Shown: positions 1-11,889, numbered from the stretch's first letter. The stretch is DNA of 64,000 nt from Cyanodermella asteris (GCA_900618795.1 UYJD01000004.1:1762726-1826725); one strand, 5' to 3'. The notes: generated from the sequence alone by a model not told the origin. Translations and numbers: made by a program.

Positions 1-591
1 CCGCAAGGGACTTCACGGATCGTCCGTGGATCGTCTGAACGTGCAAGTTTTGTTTCCGCTACTGATCACCACTGTTCGGCCATTGGTAACAATACCGTAT
101 CCTGTTTCTTGCAAATGTAAGCAAAGCTGACGATACCGCAATCTTGCTGATCCCAGAGCTATTCGTTTGAGGCGCGAGTTTTTATCTGCTTGACCGGGGT
201 GTTTATTTGCGGGCCATCTTAATTCTGCTCGCTAGAAACGTGCTTGGTGGATCATGGCTGATCCTCAGCCCCGCTGCATGATTCGCGTACATGGCCCCTG
301 CATAATAGGGTCTGTTGTGCGGCCCTGTAAGAGCTAGTCTATCTAGTAGATCGTTATCCGAGTTGTTCACTTTAGTACTTATCATGAAGTTGCTCTCTTC
401 GAGCCTGCCACGCGGCCGTTCCATGGCGGAATTAGTCCGGATGAAGATAGTTGGCTCGCTACTCAAACTAGGCTACGCGGATGTTACTTCTTCTGACATG
501 GCTGCGTTCATACACAGGGTCAGATGGATCCGTCTATCAGGCCATTTGCATCGCGTCGTAGATCGCCTCGGCTTACAAACATACGATTCTT
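1..591. other. Left-edge region without a recognisable gene
   Basis: Short overlapping open frames occur on both strands, but none has a recognisable domain or a clear splice pattern. The right part is the 3' flank of the alpha/beta hydrolase gene that ends at 592. Nothing further can be supported. Confidence 0.5.
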
Positions 592-1539
592 TCATTCAAT
601 CGCTCGACCCGTTCGCTGCAACATCCACTCGGCAACCTCGTGTCCCCACTTCTCTTCGCGGTCAATGCCTGTGCCCAGACTGAGTGAAGGGCTAAGATGG
701 TTGTGACCCTGAAGAGTCATCAGCTGCAGATCGTCGTTTGCACCCCAAGCCTCTCGAAATCGCTCAGCACAGGCCAGGATTTCGTCGGTCTCATATTCGT
801 TAGTCCCAATCAAGAATTGCACGTATGCGAGTTCAGGGCCCCGCGAAGTCCGGTGCGCCTGCTTCAACAGACCCGTCGGTTCGTCCTTTGCGGCCTGTTC
901 GACCGACCCGTAGTAGGCGTCGGTGATGGGAATGCGCTCGGGCAACTGCGCTTGGAAGCCAAACGGCACCGACAATTGGGCCACGGAACGAAGCTTCAGA
1001 CGCGCTTGCGTGTCCGTGATCTTCTTGCGTCGCTCGAGAAATTGTGGCGCAAAGAGATATGTCGTGACGTGAATGCCGCCCGCTGACTGGCCGAGAATGT
1101 ACAGATCTCCGGGGCCGGATGGCGTAAGATTGTCCGTGATCCATTCAATGGCCAATGCGACGTCTTCGCCGCCACTGGGGTACTTGGCGTCGTGCTTCTT
1201 GACCAACCTGTAGTCGGGAACGACGACGGTGAAGTTGTATTTCTGGGTAAAGAAGTGGCCGATATTGGCGTACAGTAGCCCGTCGCAGAAGGATACTGTC
1301 TTGTCCCCGTTGATCAGGCCTCCGCCGTAGAGGAAGAGAAATATCGGTGAAGTCTTATCGGCCGAGGCGGTTGGGGGCTGGTAGACGTCGAGCTGATGCC
1401 GGGGATGGGGCCCGTAGGTGAACGTCTCCAATGGCGTCGATCGAATTGCGTCGGCATTGGCTTTGAGCAGGGGCTCGTAGGCCGCAAGAGTCGGCGCTGA
1501 CGACGTAAGATCTCGTTTAAGGGAGGGAAGGGCGTCCAT
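592..1539 (-). CDS. Alpha/beta hydrolase fold esterase (315 aa)
   Basis: Single-exon gene starting at an ATG at 1539. The protein has the layout of the esterase/lipase branch of the alpha/beta hydrolase fold. An oxyanion-hole loop YGGG lies at residues 71-74, where the family usually has HGGG. The nucleophile elbow GQSAGG has its Ser at about 152. A late GHNH (about 278-281) can supply the catalytic His. It should hydrolyse a carboxyl ester or related acyl bond in the cytosol, since no signal peptide is visible. The substrate cannot be told. It is transcribed away from the beta-lactamase-fold gene at 2624, with about 1.1 kb between the two starts, so the two hydrolases could share control. 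Kynurenine formamidase-like or carbamoyl-ester activity is possible but not shown. Confidence 0.85.
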   Translation of the reverse strand: MDALPSLKRDLTSSAPTLAAYEPLLKANADAIRSTPLETFTYGPHPRHQLDVYQPPTASADKTSPIFLFLYGGGLINGDKTVSFCDGLLYANIGHFFTQKYNFTVVVPDYRLVKKHDAKYPSGGEDVALAIEWITDNLTPSGPGDLYILGQSAGGIHVTTYLFAPQFLERRKKITDTQARLKLRSVAQLSVPFGFQAQLPERIPITDAYYGSVEQAAKDEPTGLLKQAHRTSRGPELAYVQFLIGTNEYETDEILACAERFREAWGANDDLQLMTLQGHNHLSPSLSLGTGIDREEKWGHEVAEWMLQRTGRAIE

Positions 1540-2623
1540 GGCTGAAGTTGGGTTTTCTGGTAAGAGTGGCGACTATTTGACGGAGGGTTGCATACGATGG
1601 CGATTCCTGAGGCACGACCGGCATACAGATAACGAGCGGGCTAGGAGAATCAAGTACATGTCTGTGGATGCTACTGTGAACAGAGTCCTGAGGAATCGTT
1701 CCGCCAGAAGATTCTTATCACTTAGTTCGAGACGATCAACCAGCATACTTGCTATGCAACAGTTACCGGTCATTATTTCATGGCTGGATCAGGTACAGAA
1801 GAAATCGCAACAACATGTCATATGAAACGATACAAAATAATAAAGACAATGCGCCATAGAACAGAGCTGTCGATGGTGCCATCAAACTGTTTTCATCTCT
1901 TGATGATAACAGGATTCGGGAACGCACACCGACCCTATGGCGCGAGGCTGGCGGTAGGCCAAGCGCCCATGCCGCAATGCAAGTATGTTTGACTAAGATA
2001 ACGTCGTCTGGAAGCGAGCGGATAGATCTCATTGTGTGTTTGAGTGTGAGAAGTGAGGTGCGTGTAGGAGAGAAAGAGCTGAGGCTCGGCTTGCAGCGAA
2101 GAAGAAACCGGCTGCGGACTCATTCCGCTCCTCAAACTACCACCGACCAATCAGACCCAAGTACGGCGACTTTCTTCCGGAACGGGCCACCTGCGTTAGT
2201 GACCACAAGTCCCCAACGGTCAAAGAACCCCTACGAGATACTACTGATCCTCCTGCATGCAGTGAGACGTTCGTGCAGTATTAGCGAGTTCCCGTGCCCC
2301 TGGGCTGCAGTGATTGTAACTACACTACACTTCCGCTTTGCTCTTCTGTTCTTTGACCAGTCTGCTGTGGATATTACCACGGCAGGAAGCTTGATAATAC
2401 GCGGATCATCAGCTGAGGAAGGTCTCTTCGGTCTCGCATTGGATTCTTCCCAAAGTGTATGCTGCGGGCTTCCACGCTACTTACGGTAGACACTGCAATG
2501 GGTCGCTGTGAAGGAGACCCTGTCAGAGCCCCTCGTCGACCTTGATGCTCGAACCCACATCTAATTTTCCCTTTCTTTTGTTTGTTTTGACCCGTGATAA
2601 ATGATCACCATCTCTTCTCGACA
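1540..2623. promoter_or_regulatory. Intergenic region between two divergent hydrolase genes
   Basis: About 1.1 kb separates the starts of the divergent esterase and beta-lactamase-fold genes. The open frames here are short and lack recognisable domains. It presumably holds both promoters, but no specific operator or TATA box stands out. Confidence 0.4.
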
Positions 2624-3950
2624 ATGGCTTCAACATTCGAACAGCGAGTCCAGGCTGCGTGCCAGGACGGGACCATCGGCGGCGTCGTACTCATGGCGAC
2701 GAATGCTTCCGGGTCCTTTACCTACCAGAAGGCATTCGGAGGCAGCGACAAACCATACAAGCTCGACTCGCCGATGAAACTGGTCTCAGTCGTCAAGCTC
2801 GTTACCAGCATCGCCGCGCTGCAATGCGTCGAGCGCGGCCTCATAGGACTGGACGACGACGTGAGCCCCCACCTGCCCAGTCTCGCAAAGTGGAGAGTAC
2901 TCGCGGACTACCCCGAGGGCGGAGAACCCGTATTCGGGGATCTCAAGAATCCCATCACGCTGAGGTATTACAATTATGACGAGCGACGTCAACTATCAAT
3001 CCTCCCACGTTTGCTCGCTCTCAAAGAAGCAAGTGATTCGGGGAAAAGCTGACCGCGTCTGACACAGGCTATTGCTGACGCATTCTGCCGGAACCGGTTG
3101 GGGCGTCGACAGGCCGCACGTCGCCAAATACCGTCAGCTCACCGGGACGATTCAGTTATTCGCCCAGCCCAAGACCGTCGAAGAGCGCTATGGCTGCCCG
3201 CTGTCTTTCCAGCCCGGTACGCAATGGCAGTACGGCGCCGCGCACGACTGGACGGGAAAGCTCATTGAAGCGTTGACCGGGACGGATCTGGACACTTACT
3301 TCCAGACCAATATCAGCGGGCCATTGGGATTGAAGACGCTCACGTTTTGGCCTGTGAAGAAGGGAATCGCTGATCAGATTCCGGACGCTGTTGTCCGCAA
3401 GGGCAGCGGGCCTTTCAAGAGTGTCATGTTTGGGGGGCCGCCGGATGATCCCGACGCGGAGATAATCCCCTTCCCCGACTGGGACAAGGTGTATCCAGAG
3501 GACTGTCAGGGAGGTGCTGCAGGTACATGCTCCGCGACAGACTACATCAAGATCCTGCACTCGCTGCTTGCGAACGACTGCAAAGTTCTGAAGAAAGACA
3601 CCGTGGAACAGATGTTCAAGCCCTCCTTGACTCCCGAAGCTCAGAAGGTGCTGATGCAGGTGTGGCACGGAGGCTTCAAGCACGCATCACCCGGCGAGTA
3701 TCCGGACGATCTCGAGCTCGACTGGGGTCTCGGGGCATCACTGACGCTGAACGATCAGCCGGGCTGGCGTGGCAAAGGCACGCTGATGTGGACCGGGCTG
3801 CCCAACAACTTCTGGTTCATCGATAGAGCGAACGACCTGTGTGGCGTCTTTTGGACGCAGATGTTCCCGGCCGGAGACGATAAGACGAAGGCGCTGACGA
3901 CGGCGTGGGAGAAGGAGATTCACAGGCTCCGTGCTGAGGCTCAAAGCTAG
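2624..3950 (+). CDS. Beta-lactamase/transpeptidase-fold serine hydrolase (class C / S12 type, about 407 aa)
   Basis: Two exons, 2624-2964 and 3068-3950. The 103-nt intron (donor gtatta, acceptor acacag) restores the reading frame as ITLRLLLTHSAG across the junction. The start is the ATG at 2624. A slightly longer frame from 2594 opens with GTG and is not used here. The nucleophile motif SVVK (SxxK) sits at about residues 55-58. It is followed by the typical helix and the LLTHSAG segment of the S12 and class C beta-lactamase family. A later WQYGAAHDW segment is the likely second (Tyr) motif. Fungal members are esterases or acyl-transferases, of which LovD is one example, rather than antibiotic-resistance enzymes. 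No signal peptide is visible. The divergent neighbour is another hydrolase, which fits a small detoxification or metabolite-tailoring pair. That last point is inference. Confidence 0.88.
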
Positions 3951-4682
3951 ATGTAATTTCCGGACAGTGAAGGAAAATCCGGCAGATCAGTAAGATCTGG
4001 CAGAAAGTTGAAAAAGATGGTTGGCAGCACTCGTGCTGTATAACGTATAAAGTTTGATCCTGCCCAATGACGGTAGAGCTTCGGCGACTTTTTTGTACCT
4101 TGCCTTTTCTCGAAGGCGTTGTTGTGACGCCGGGGCAGGTAACCACCGACCTGCCGTTCGGTGTCCGGTTCGTCGATGCGGGAATATGCGCGTGTCAAGC
4201 TGCCCAGACTATTGCACTTTCTATCGCCCCCAAACTCGGGTCATCATGAGGACGCAAGGCTACGCATCCGCGGTCAGGCCGAAGTGGCGGTCAGCCCAGT
4301 CGGGTCAGCTGTGTTACAGCGTGAAATACAGATGATTCCCTATATACACGTCCACGCTCGATTCAATCTCATACAAGTTCCCGTGCTGCCCGCCAACATC
4401 ACATCACCGACGGAATATTGTACAAGCAAAAGATACCAGCTCCGCTTTTCCCGATCCCGACCGCCGTTTCAACCTTTGGCTTTTCCATTGTTTTCAATCA
4501 TTCGCCAGGGCCATGCGTGGCCACCGACAAATGTCCCCGAGGCCTCTCGATCTGCCTCACACGACTCTCCCAGTGTGATGCTGTCTTCCATCCCCAGATC
4601 CCAAAGTGCTGTTTCCGCTCACCATCCTGTCATCGAGTTCCCACTGCTCAATCCGCTTGACTCCGGTCCCATCCTTCGACTG
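3951..4682. other. Intergenic, no gene recognised
   Basis: This is the 3' flank of two convergent genes, the beta-lactamase-fold gene and the rhodopsin-domain gene. The right half is pyrimidine-rich on the + strand. The short open frames have no recognisable domain. Confidence 0.5.
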
Positions 4683-5750
4683 CTACAAAATCTCAAACTT
4701 ATGCCCATTCATCCGGCTCCCGGTCCTATCGCCCATAAGCAGCGTCCCCTTCCCCGAGCCAGTCTTCCTCGAAGACCCATTTCCATTGCCGCTCCTCCCC
4801 GATAACGCCGTCGTGACCTTCGCCTTGAACTTCTTGAAAATCGACCCGTAGGTCAAAAAACAAGATGACAGGATGAAAACTGGCGGCTCGATAATGGCCC
4901 AGAGAACATTGCTGGTGTAGGGTGCTTTGAACAGGCTGATCGGCGTTGGGACCGCGCGGGTGAACTCGACGGTGTAGTAGAGGCGTACGATAGAGGCTAC
5001 GACGGCGAGGCTGCCGAGGGTGAAGATGGTGCCTATCCAGAGCTTGCGGTCGGTGTTCATTCGCAGGCTGCGGAGCCCGAAGAGGGGGAGGGCGAGGGTG
5101 ACGAAGTCGAAGAAGGTATTGATCGCTACGAGGCAGATTGTGGCGGCGTGCAGGTCGAGGTCGTAGGGAGCTGTTGGGTCCCATTCATCGGAGACTTGCC
5201 ATTTGGCGAAGATGCTTGCCTGTGAGAAGTTGTCAGCATGAAGTTGATCACGGAGTGCTCTGCGAGGATGCTTACGAGTAAGATTGCGAGAGTCCATGCT
5301 GAGACGACTCCGATCAGGATGTTCGATGCCAGTTGGAAGGATCTGGTCACAAAGATGCGGCGGTAGAAGAGAAGCAGAGAGATCTTGGCGAAGCCAAGTG
5401 AGGCAATCTGAATATTCTGACCAGCCCACTCAATCTGTAGATCATGTTAGTATCAGTGTCGGGTTGACAGTCGGGGTCCAGTAGTCTTAGCGTACCTTCA
5501 AGGCGAAGACGACATCGTCCATACTAGGCTGCCACGCAGGATCGCCGGCAGCAGTAACAGCGTACAGCGTCGTCATAATCACAGCCAACAGCACCCAAAG
5601 ACCAAAAGCAACTAGCAGACACCACTCATCCGCCCCAATGCCCTGCTTCTGCTTGATACGGCAGTAGCCACGTAGAGCCAACCCAGCAATCGTGAGCAAG
5701 CCGAGCACGATGCTCACGGCAACATAGGTGACGGCGGTATCGGACAACAT
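4683..5750 (-). CDS. Fungal rhodopsin-domain integral membrane protein (about 316 aa)
   Basis: Three exons on the minus strand: 5496-5750, 5276-5434 and 4683-5219. The introns are 61 and 56 nt with clean GT..AG ends. All three frames join without a break, giving FALKIEWAGQNIQ at the first junction and ILLASIFAKWQV at the second. The first in-frame ATG is at 5750. The product has about seven hydrophobic segments and the conserved pattern of the fungal rhodopsin-domain family: an early hydrophobic helix, a DEW motif before helix 2, FxKISLLLFYRRIF in the middle and a WxxxE segment near the last helix. The tail is short, basic and Gly/Ser-rich. The family is often found beside metabolite genes or in pathogenic fungi, but its biochemical role is unknown. 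No retinal-binding Lys can be claimed. It is not a proven light receptor. Confidence 0.87.
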
Positions 5751-6893
5751 CGTGGGCAATCAGTGTCGATTGAATATTGACCCGGGGCCACTGTCGTCAC
5801 TCGTCAGGTTCTGCTCAGTAGTAAGGTCGGCGGACTGATGACAGGGTGTTGCCTCTTGGTCGCAAGCCCGAATGCAAAGCGCTCTGCCCGTGGATAGGAT
5901 CCATTTCGTTTGATTTGGGAGCCAGTCAGACTATATGCCGTACTTACCAGAACCCTTGTTGAAAGGGAGGGCGAGTCACCGGGTGGCACCGTCTGGCGCC
6001 GTCCTGGCTGGCCGAGTGGCATTGCAGCATTGCGCCTCCGGAGCCATCACTGATAGAGTGAAGGCTGGGGCATCTCCAGGTCCACGGTGTGTATGACCAG
6101 GACTAGGATAGGTACGAAGTCGGATATATTCAAACCAGCTAGGGGTGGTTTTACCACCCTCTCCCCGACCCTCGAAGTAACTCTCACTGTCGTCTTGCAT
6201 GATTGAACTAAGACAGAGTTGTGTTTGATAATGTCTGGACAATGGTCCACCACCAACCGATTGCAAACAGGGGTTGCGATAACTTGGCGAACAGAGCGGA
6301 AAGAGACAAACTAGACTTAACAGGTACAAAGTAGAGTTTCGCCCAACCGGGAGAGAGATGATGGGATAGCTTCTCGGATGCCCCAAAGCCCGTGCAGTGA
6401 CGCCGAGGATTATGGTGCACACGCCGCATACGTGCAGCTCTCGCAGAATACGGCGGAAGCTCGCGCTCTTTCGGAACAAACGTGGACAAGACAAAGGGCG
6501 ACAATTTGCATCAGTCAGTTAGTTGTCGATAAGTCAGATGCGGTCACTGATCGGAATCCGTCCGTGGTTGCACATTGCCATCATCACCACATACCGACTG
6601 CCATGCAAACGATACTTAAAGCACTCTTCTCTCAATGCACGAAGGAGCTAGAATCTCACCAGTATACACTCTAAGGCAGAATCAATTCCGTGCCGCACGC
6701 ATTCTTCTCGACCTTGCTTGCTGACGCTGAGACGCTCAAACCACCGCCCGGCTCGCCGACCCCACCACCACCACCTTCACATTAGTGATTCGAACTGTTT
6801 GGGATCGCGGTCTCAGCCCCAGCTATTGCGTCAGGACTCGGTGATACGCCACTATCGCATCAACAGTAATCGGACCAGCGAACGAAAGGTAAA
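5751..6893. other. Intergenic between divergent membrane-protein and VOC-fold genes
   Basis: About 1.1 kb holds the presumed promoters of the rhodopsin-domain gene (minus) and the VOC-fold gene (plus). The short open frames on both strands show no domain or splice evidence. There is a CA/CCA-rich stretch around 6730-6780 upstream of the VOC gene. Confidence 0.4.
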
Positions 6894-7508
6894 ATGGCGC
6901 CTTCAGTCGTAACAGAATCAGCCAGCGGCTCGCAGCCCCAGCCCGTCGCAGCCGTCGCGGCTGTCAAACCACCAGCCAGCATGTCGCACATCGTCTTCGA
7001 CACGACCGAAGCAAACTTCGGTCCCATGAAGACCTTCTGGCAGCAATTCCTCAACGCCCGCCTGCAGTGGGAAAACCACATGCTCGCCTTCCTGACCTAC
7101 GACGAAGAGCACCACCGCGTTGCCATCTTCGCGGCGCCGGGCACCAAGGCCGCGGTGCCCAAGACGGCCAAGATGGCGCACGTCGCCTTCACCTTCGACA
7201 GCATGCAGAGTCTGCTCGATTCGTGGAAGGCGCGCAAGCAGTTTGGCATCGAGCCGACGTGGTGCGTCAACCACGGGCCCACGACGAGTATCTACTACGC
7301 GGATCCGGATGGAAACGAGATCGAGTCACAGTGCTGGAACTTTGCCACTCCGCAGGAAATTAATGATTTCTTGGAGACGCCGGAGTACCATGAGAATCCC
7401 ATTGGTGTTGATTTTGACCCTGAGGAGTATCTCCAGCGGTTGGCGGCTGGCGAGAGCGAAGCGGCGTTGACCAAGAGGCCCAATATCGGGCCGAGATTGA
7501 CCCCTTAG
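6894..7508 (+). CDS. VOC-superfamily (glyoxalase / extradiol dioxygenase fold) protein (204 aa)
   Basis: Single exon with ATG at 6894 in good context (aaaATGG). After a 28-residue Ala/Pro/Gln-rich leader, a single vicinal-oxygen-chelate module runs from MSHIVF to NEIESQCWNF. The three positions that bind metal in ring-cleaving members are all present: His32 in SHIVF, His96 in AHVAF and Glu144 in NEIES. This supports a metal-dependent enzyme acting on an aromatic diol or a related small molecule. Many fungal paralogues are uncharacterised, so a specific dioxygenase reaction is not claimed. The protein is soluble, with no signal peptide or membrane segment. Its C-terminus is short and charged. 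Nothing about its neighbours fixes a pathway. Confidence 0.85.
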   Translation: MAPSVVTESASGSQPQPVAAVAAVKPPASMSHIVFDTTEANFGPMKTFWQQFLNARLQWENHMLAFLTYDEEHHRVAIFAAPGTKAAVPKTAKMAHVAFTFDSMQSLLDSWKARKQFGIEPTWCVNHGPTTSIYYADPDGNEIESQCWNFATPQEINDFLETPEYHENPIGVDFDPEEYLQRLAAGESEAALTKRPNIGPRLTP

Positions 7509-8906
7509 ATGGTTGCTGTACTATGCATATTGATAATCAATGATGAAAAATGAGCCCATCACCGTTTTTTGTTGTTCCGCAGTCATGGAAAGACGTTGGC
7601 AAAGTCATTACGTGAGATTGCTGTGAGCCATGGTTAAGATATCCGCGATCCGGTATCCATTTTTCGCTTGCGTTCTGCAGACACTGAAGACCGTGTTTGC
7701 GGGCCTCCCAAGACCAAAGGTTTCAAACGCTGTGGCGTACTACTTGATTTGTTGACTGGCCTGCTTTCTGCAATGCAACCTCGCATCACACATTCGCACC
7801 GTGGCTTCGGCTCGAGGCCGCGAGGATGCGTGTCTGGCCGCCGAGAAACGGAAGAACGAACAAGGGTTGTCGTTCAAGGTTGCTGACGCTCAGACCAGTG
7901 CGGAATCCCGCCGTCGAAAGGTCGCCGACACACGGTGGATAGTGAATTCGCTATCTTCAAAATAGCCGATCCTGTGTCGATCTCGAGGCATAGCAGCTTC
8001 ACTGAGTTCGGAAAGATGGGCTCTCGGATTCCTCATCACCTGATGTTGTTTGTACGAATGTTGCAGGACTACTGTAGCTCAGCTTACATAAATTTTATAG
8101 CAGCAGATATCGTGTCCGTCGTAGACCTCGAGTCCACAACTGGTACAGAAAACCACAAGCATTCATACTGCAGTATTTCTTTACGTGGCAGCATGCAGTC
8201 CTGACACAGTGGACCTGAGTACAATGCAGTCTACCCTGCTCGGCCCGAGATAAACTTCGTGGCCTCGCAGATGCAACCACCGAGACGCGAGAGATACACC
8301 CCATCACTATTCTAGCCTGCGGAGCCGTTAACGAGACTCTGCAGTGTGCATGCCTCCGCTGACCCTACATCCTGCAGAGTATCTGCCGTACGACAGAATC
8401 AACGTCTTATCGATTCCTTCCCAAGCTTGCAGTCCGCCTTCCCGCGTCGGACATACTTTCGATACTTGCCTTCTACAGCGGCTGGGTGATGTGACTCTTA
8501 TGCCGTCCTGCTGTGGATGGAAAGGCGCATGCCTTCGCGGAATATTGCCAACTGTAGCTGATATCTGTCTTCTTTCGTGTTACTGGCGAGTCTTGGTTTC
8601 TTGGTTGAGGTGTGCTTTGGTCGCATGCAAGGCAAGTCAACATGCAGCGGCTTTATTCCTTGTTGGCGAGCGTAAGTCGTTCTCGCTCTTATGTGGAGTC
8701 GTTCTCAGCATGGAGCAGCTGGAGCTTCTCCACACTCTCCTACTGGCTCTCCTCTTTCCCTGTCAACGAGCACTGAAGCTCTTTCGCCCGCATCGCGGGT
8801 TTTCCTTCTGCCCAGTGACCTTCAAAACGTTCAAATTCTTTGGGATTTGTACTATCGCATGGTCTAAGTGAATACTCATCAACACAATTGAACCCGAATC
8901 GCCATC
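7509..8906. other. Intergenic, about 1.4 kb without a recognisable gene
   Basis: A 175-codon open frame at 8344-8871 and several shorter ones lack any family motif and read like chance frames. The right end is the upstream region of the short-chain dehydrogenase gene. Confidence 0.45.
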
Positions 8907-10144
8907 ATGTCGACCACGACACCGTCAGGCCTGGGCTCAAGCCTCAAGTTCCTTTGGGACAAAACCGCAGTCATGCCCCCCCTCTTCATCGGGCCCATCC
9001 TCCCCTCCCTCAACACCCCGAAAGCAGACCTCAGCGGCAAGACAGTGATCGTAACCGGCGGCAACACAGGCATCGGCTACGGCCTCGCCTTGTCCTTTGC
9101 CGCTCAAGACGTACACGTCTTTATCGCATGTCGAAACGCCTCCAAAGCCAGCGCCGCCCGCTCCGACATCCTCAAGGCCCACCCGACCGCCAAGGTCGAC
9201 ACGCTGTCGCTGGACACCTCGACCTTTGCGTCCGTCAAGAGCTTCGCCGCACAATGGGCGGAAACGAGACTACAGATAGACATCCTGGTACACAACGCGG
9301 GGATCGCGAGCTTACCCGTGGGGAAAGATGGGGTGAAGGAGAGTGTCAGCAAAGATGGACTGCCGCTGATGTACCAGACCAACTTCCTGTCTTCGTTCCT
9401 CTTGACACAACTCCTGGAACCGCATCTCTCGCCCCGGGCGCGCGTCCTCTTCACGTCCAGCATGTCGGCGTACAACGGCTCCATCTCACCTACCTTCTCT
9501 CTGACGCAGACGTCCAGCGCCCATGAACCGGGTTTCCATATCCTCCCCTCTAGCGCGGCCACCAAGGCCGCGGACTCGGAACTCTATCTCCAAAGCAAGC
9601 TGATGCAGATGGCGTTTGCCCGTAATCTCCAACAGCGCTTCGATAGGACTGCCCGGGCTGCGGGGACGAGTCCTGAAGAAGGACGCCTGGCGTTTGCTTG
9701 GGAGCCGGGCTTGGTCGTCACGGGCCTGCAGGGCCAGGTTGGTAAAGCGAGCTTCTGGGATGACCTGACATACGTGATGGTCGCATGGTGCTTGGCGTTA
9801 TGTGCCATCTCGTTGGAGCAGGGTTGTGCGACGGGATTGCATGCGGCCGTCAGTGAGGGGGAGTTGGTTAAGAGTGGAAGAGGTGGGTTCTGGACTAGGA
9901 ATGTGATGCGACTGAGTCCGGTGAGTTCGACTCCTGGTTTCGTTTTCATTGTGATGATCGTGATGATCATGATGCGTATTGGTGATCATAATGTTTCGTG
10001 ATGACTTCTCGGCGTTCAACCTCGATGTTGGTGAGCTTCTGGGCTGACTTGGTTTGTGATTTCTAGGCTAGCTTTTACGACCAAGCTTTGCTGGATCGTT
10101 TGTGGGCCCGGTGGTCAGCTGATTCTGGTACGACCTGGACTTGA
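8907..10144 (+). CDS. Short-chain dehydrogenase/reductase, retinol-dehydrogenase-like (about 363 aa)
   Basis: Two exons, 8907-9920 and 10067-10144. The 146-nt intron ends in ttctag. Reading straight through instead gives an odd Met/Ile-rich tail, whereas splicing gives a normal family ending, ASFYDQALLDRLWARWS. The Rossmann NAD(P)-binding motif TGGNTGIG is at residues 50-57 and HNAG at 129-132. The catalytic Ser lies near 184-185, and Tyr227/Lys231 form the YLQSK motif. The enzyme should oxidise or reduce an alcohol or carbonyl using NAD(P). The N-terminal segment FLWDKTAVMPPLFIGP is hydrophobic and typical of the WW-domain-oxidoreductase / retinol-dehydrogenase-like branch common in ascomycetes. 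The substrate is unknown. A tail hydrophobic stretch before the junction could contact membrane. Confidence 0.88.
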
Positions 10145-11229
10145 ACGCCATGCGGCACGCAGAATGGCGGACACGGGGGGACCCTTGTACGGATCACGGC
10201 TGGCGTCCGCAATGAACAGTAATTGGGCAAGTAAGACAGAAAGTGAATGGGTCCCGGCTCGGTGATCCAGGGAGGTCAGCTTGCATTGAGGGCTGTAAAT
10301 GCTTGTATGCAGGTAATTAATTGGCACACACGCCGACATGCGTGCGAGCTGAGACGATCAACAGGGGTCAGATTTGAGCGAGTTGTACGAGCTGACAGCC
10401 GTACGACTGAAGAACGGGAATGATTGTTTGATACTATCTTGCGGTATCCAAGTCTCACGTATGGAACAACTCTGAGTGCATTAGTTCAACTTGGACTTGA
10501 TGGGCGCGCTTCGTCTGTAAGCTTTACATGAAATATAAATTTTGTATTGGATAAGCCGGGTCATAGGCCCAACTGCCATCTTCATCACGCTACCGTGGCT
10601 CATATGCTTCGTTGCTGGAGTATTTGTCGATTCCGGTTTCTTTGATCAAGCCAAAAGCTGCAAGTGTTCGCAGGACTCATGAGAGAAGCTTTTGATCGGC
10701 ACCTGTCGTTTCCGAGAGCCGAAGCAGGCTCAAGGGCTCTTCGGATGCTTGAAGGATACCGAAGGCCTTAAGGTCAACAGCGACGCGGGTCATGGAAGCC
10801 TACACAAGCGAACCAGATGTGCGGTAATTGTGGTCGTCTGGAAGTTAGAGGCGGACCAGGAGATGTCGTAGAAGATTGACTGTTCCCCTTCGACTTGATT
10901 TATCCCCGTCGAGAGCAGAGCTGGCTCTATCGCTGAGAGGTTCCATATTTCTGATATCTGTTCAGGAATGCTCGAACTTGGGAGATTTATTTGACGAGCC
11001 TTGCAGGGTCTGGATACCTTTTCACATTGCAGGATGTCTCAACACATACATTGTCCTGAAAGTGACGACCCACCGAAAACACGCAGCAAGGCCAACCAAA
11101 GTCAGCTTGACAAAATTTGTAGCTTCATCACACTTTACCGTAAGGTAAGGAGATCAAGTCATACAGATAGAGGTCGGTTGAACACGGATACTCACTTAGG
11201 GGCTTACAGTAGCTAGCTACATGGCTGAT
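10145..11229. other. Intergenic, no gene recognised
   Basis: About 1.1 kb lies between the dehydrogenase and a minisatellite. Only short frames without recognisable domains are present. The stretch is moderately AT-rich and shows no clear transposon ends. Confidence 0.45.
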
Positions 11230-11350
11230 TGCTTAGCTAGGTGCTTGGTTGGATACCTCATTAGGTTCTTGGTTGGGTACTGGGGTTAGGTGCTGAGCTG
11301 GGTGCTTAGTTAGATGCTTAGCTGGGTACTTGGCTGGGTGCTTAGCTGGG
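11230..11350 (+). repeat. Degenerate 12-bp tandem repeat (about 10 units)
   Basis: About ten back-to-back units resemble tgcttagctggg, with variants such as tgcttggttgga, ttcttggttggg and tacttggctggg. One unit is 13 bp. The best-preserved units are at the right end. The array is not in a coding frame and lies about 540 bp upstream of the desaturase ATG. It is a minisatellite. Confidence 0.85.
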
Positions 11351-11889
11351 TCCCCAGCTGCGAAGGTCGATATCACCACGACTGCTTCCCTCCCGCCTTG
11401 CTTTCACGATTCACGATCCTGATTAACGAAAGAGGGTCTTAAAGTTCGAATCGAAAATCATCGATGTGTTGCAAGTAGCCAGGACTAATAACTTTTGGAG
11501 TTTCGAGGTTTTGTGGCGTGTGATAGCGGTTGATAAGGTCGATTTGAAAATTCGAGCATAAAATCAATCATGTTGTTCCGGACGAAGGTAAGCTCTTCGG
11601 TCGCCCCGTCAGTTGGCTTCCTTTGGATATCGCCATTGCTCTCCGACGCAGCTTGCATTTACGTTTGAGTCTCTTGGAGTATCGTGAGTAGTGGTATCAA
11701 GGTGGCGACGTTCTCGAAGCAGTGCGGTGGAAGCTTTGGCCCACGTGCGCCACATTGCGGATCCCTGCAGCCGTTGTTGGTCCCTGAACACATTTCCACA
11801 CCGCAAACAAAGCTGAACTTCCTTCTTCCACCACCACACTCGTTCACCTCCTGATTTTGCTTTTGGGCGTTCAGCTTTGATCATTGAGC
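11351..11889. promoter_or_regulatory. Upstream region of the sphingolipid desaturase gene
   Basis: This stretch runs from the minisatellite to the desaturase ATG. It includes a CA/CTTCC-rich leader just before the ATG (about 11800-11880), as expected for a fungal 5' UTR. No defined operator is visible. Confidence 0.4.

Noticed and set aside
9921-10001. Unspliced tail of the dehydrogenase
   Set aside because: The Met/Ile-rich ending is intron sequence. Splicing at 9921-10066 gives a normal family C-terminus.
11440-11455. tRNA B-box-like gttcgaatc
   Set aside because: No matching A box, acceptor stem or T-loop pairing around it.
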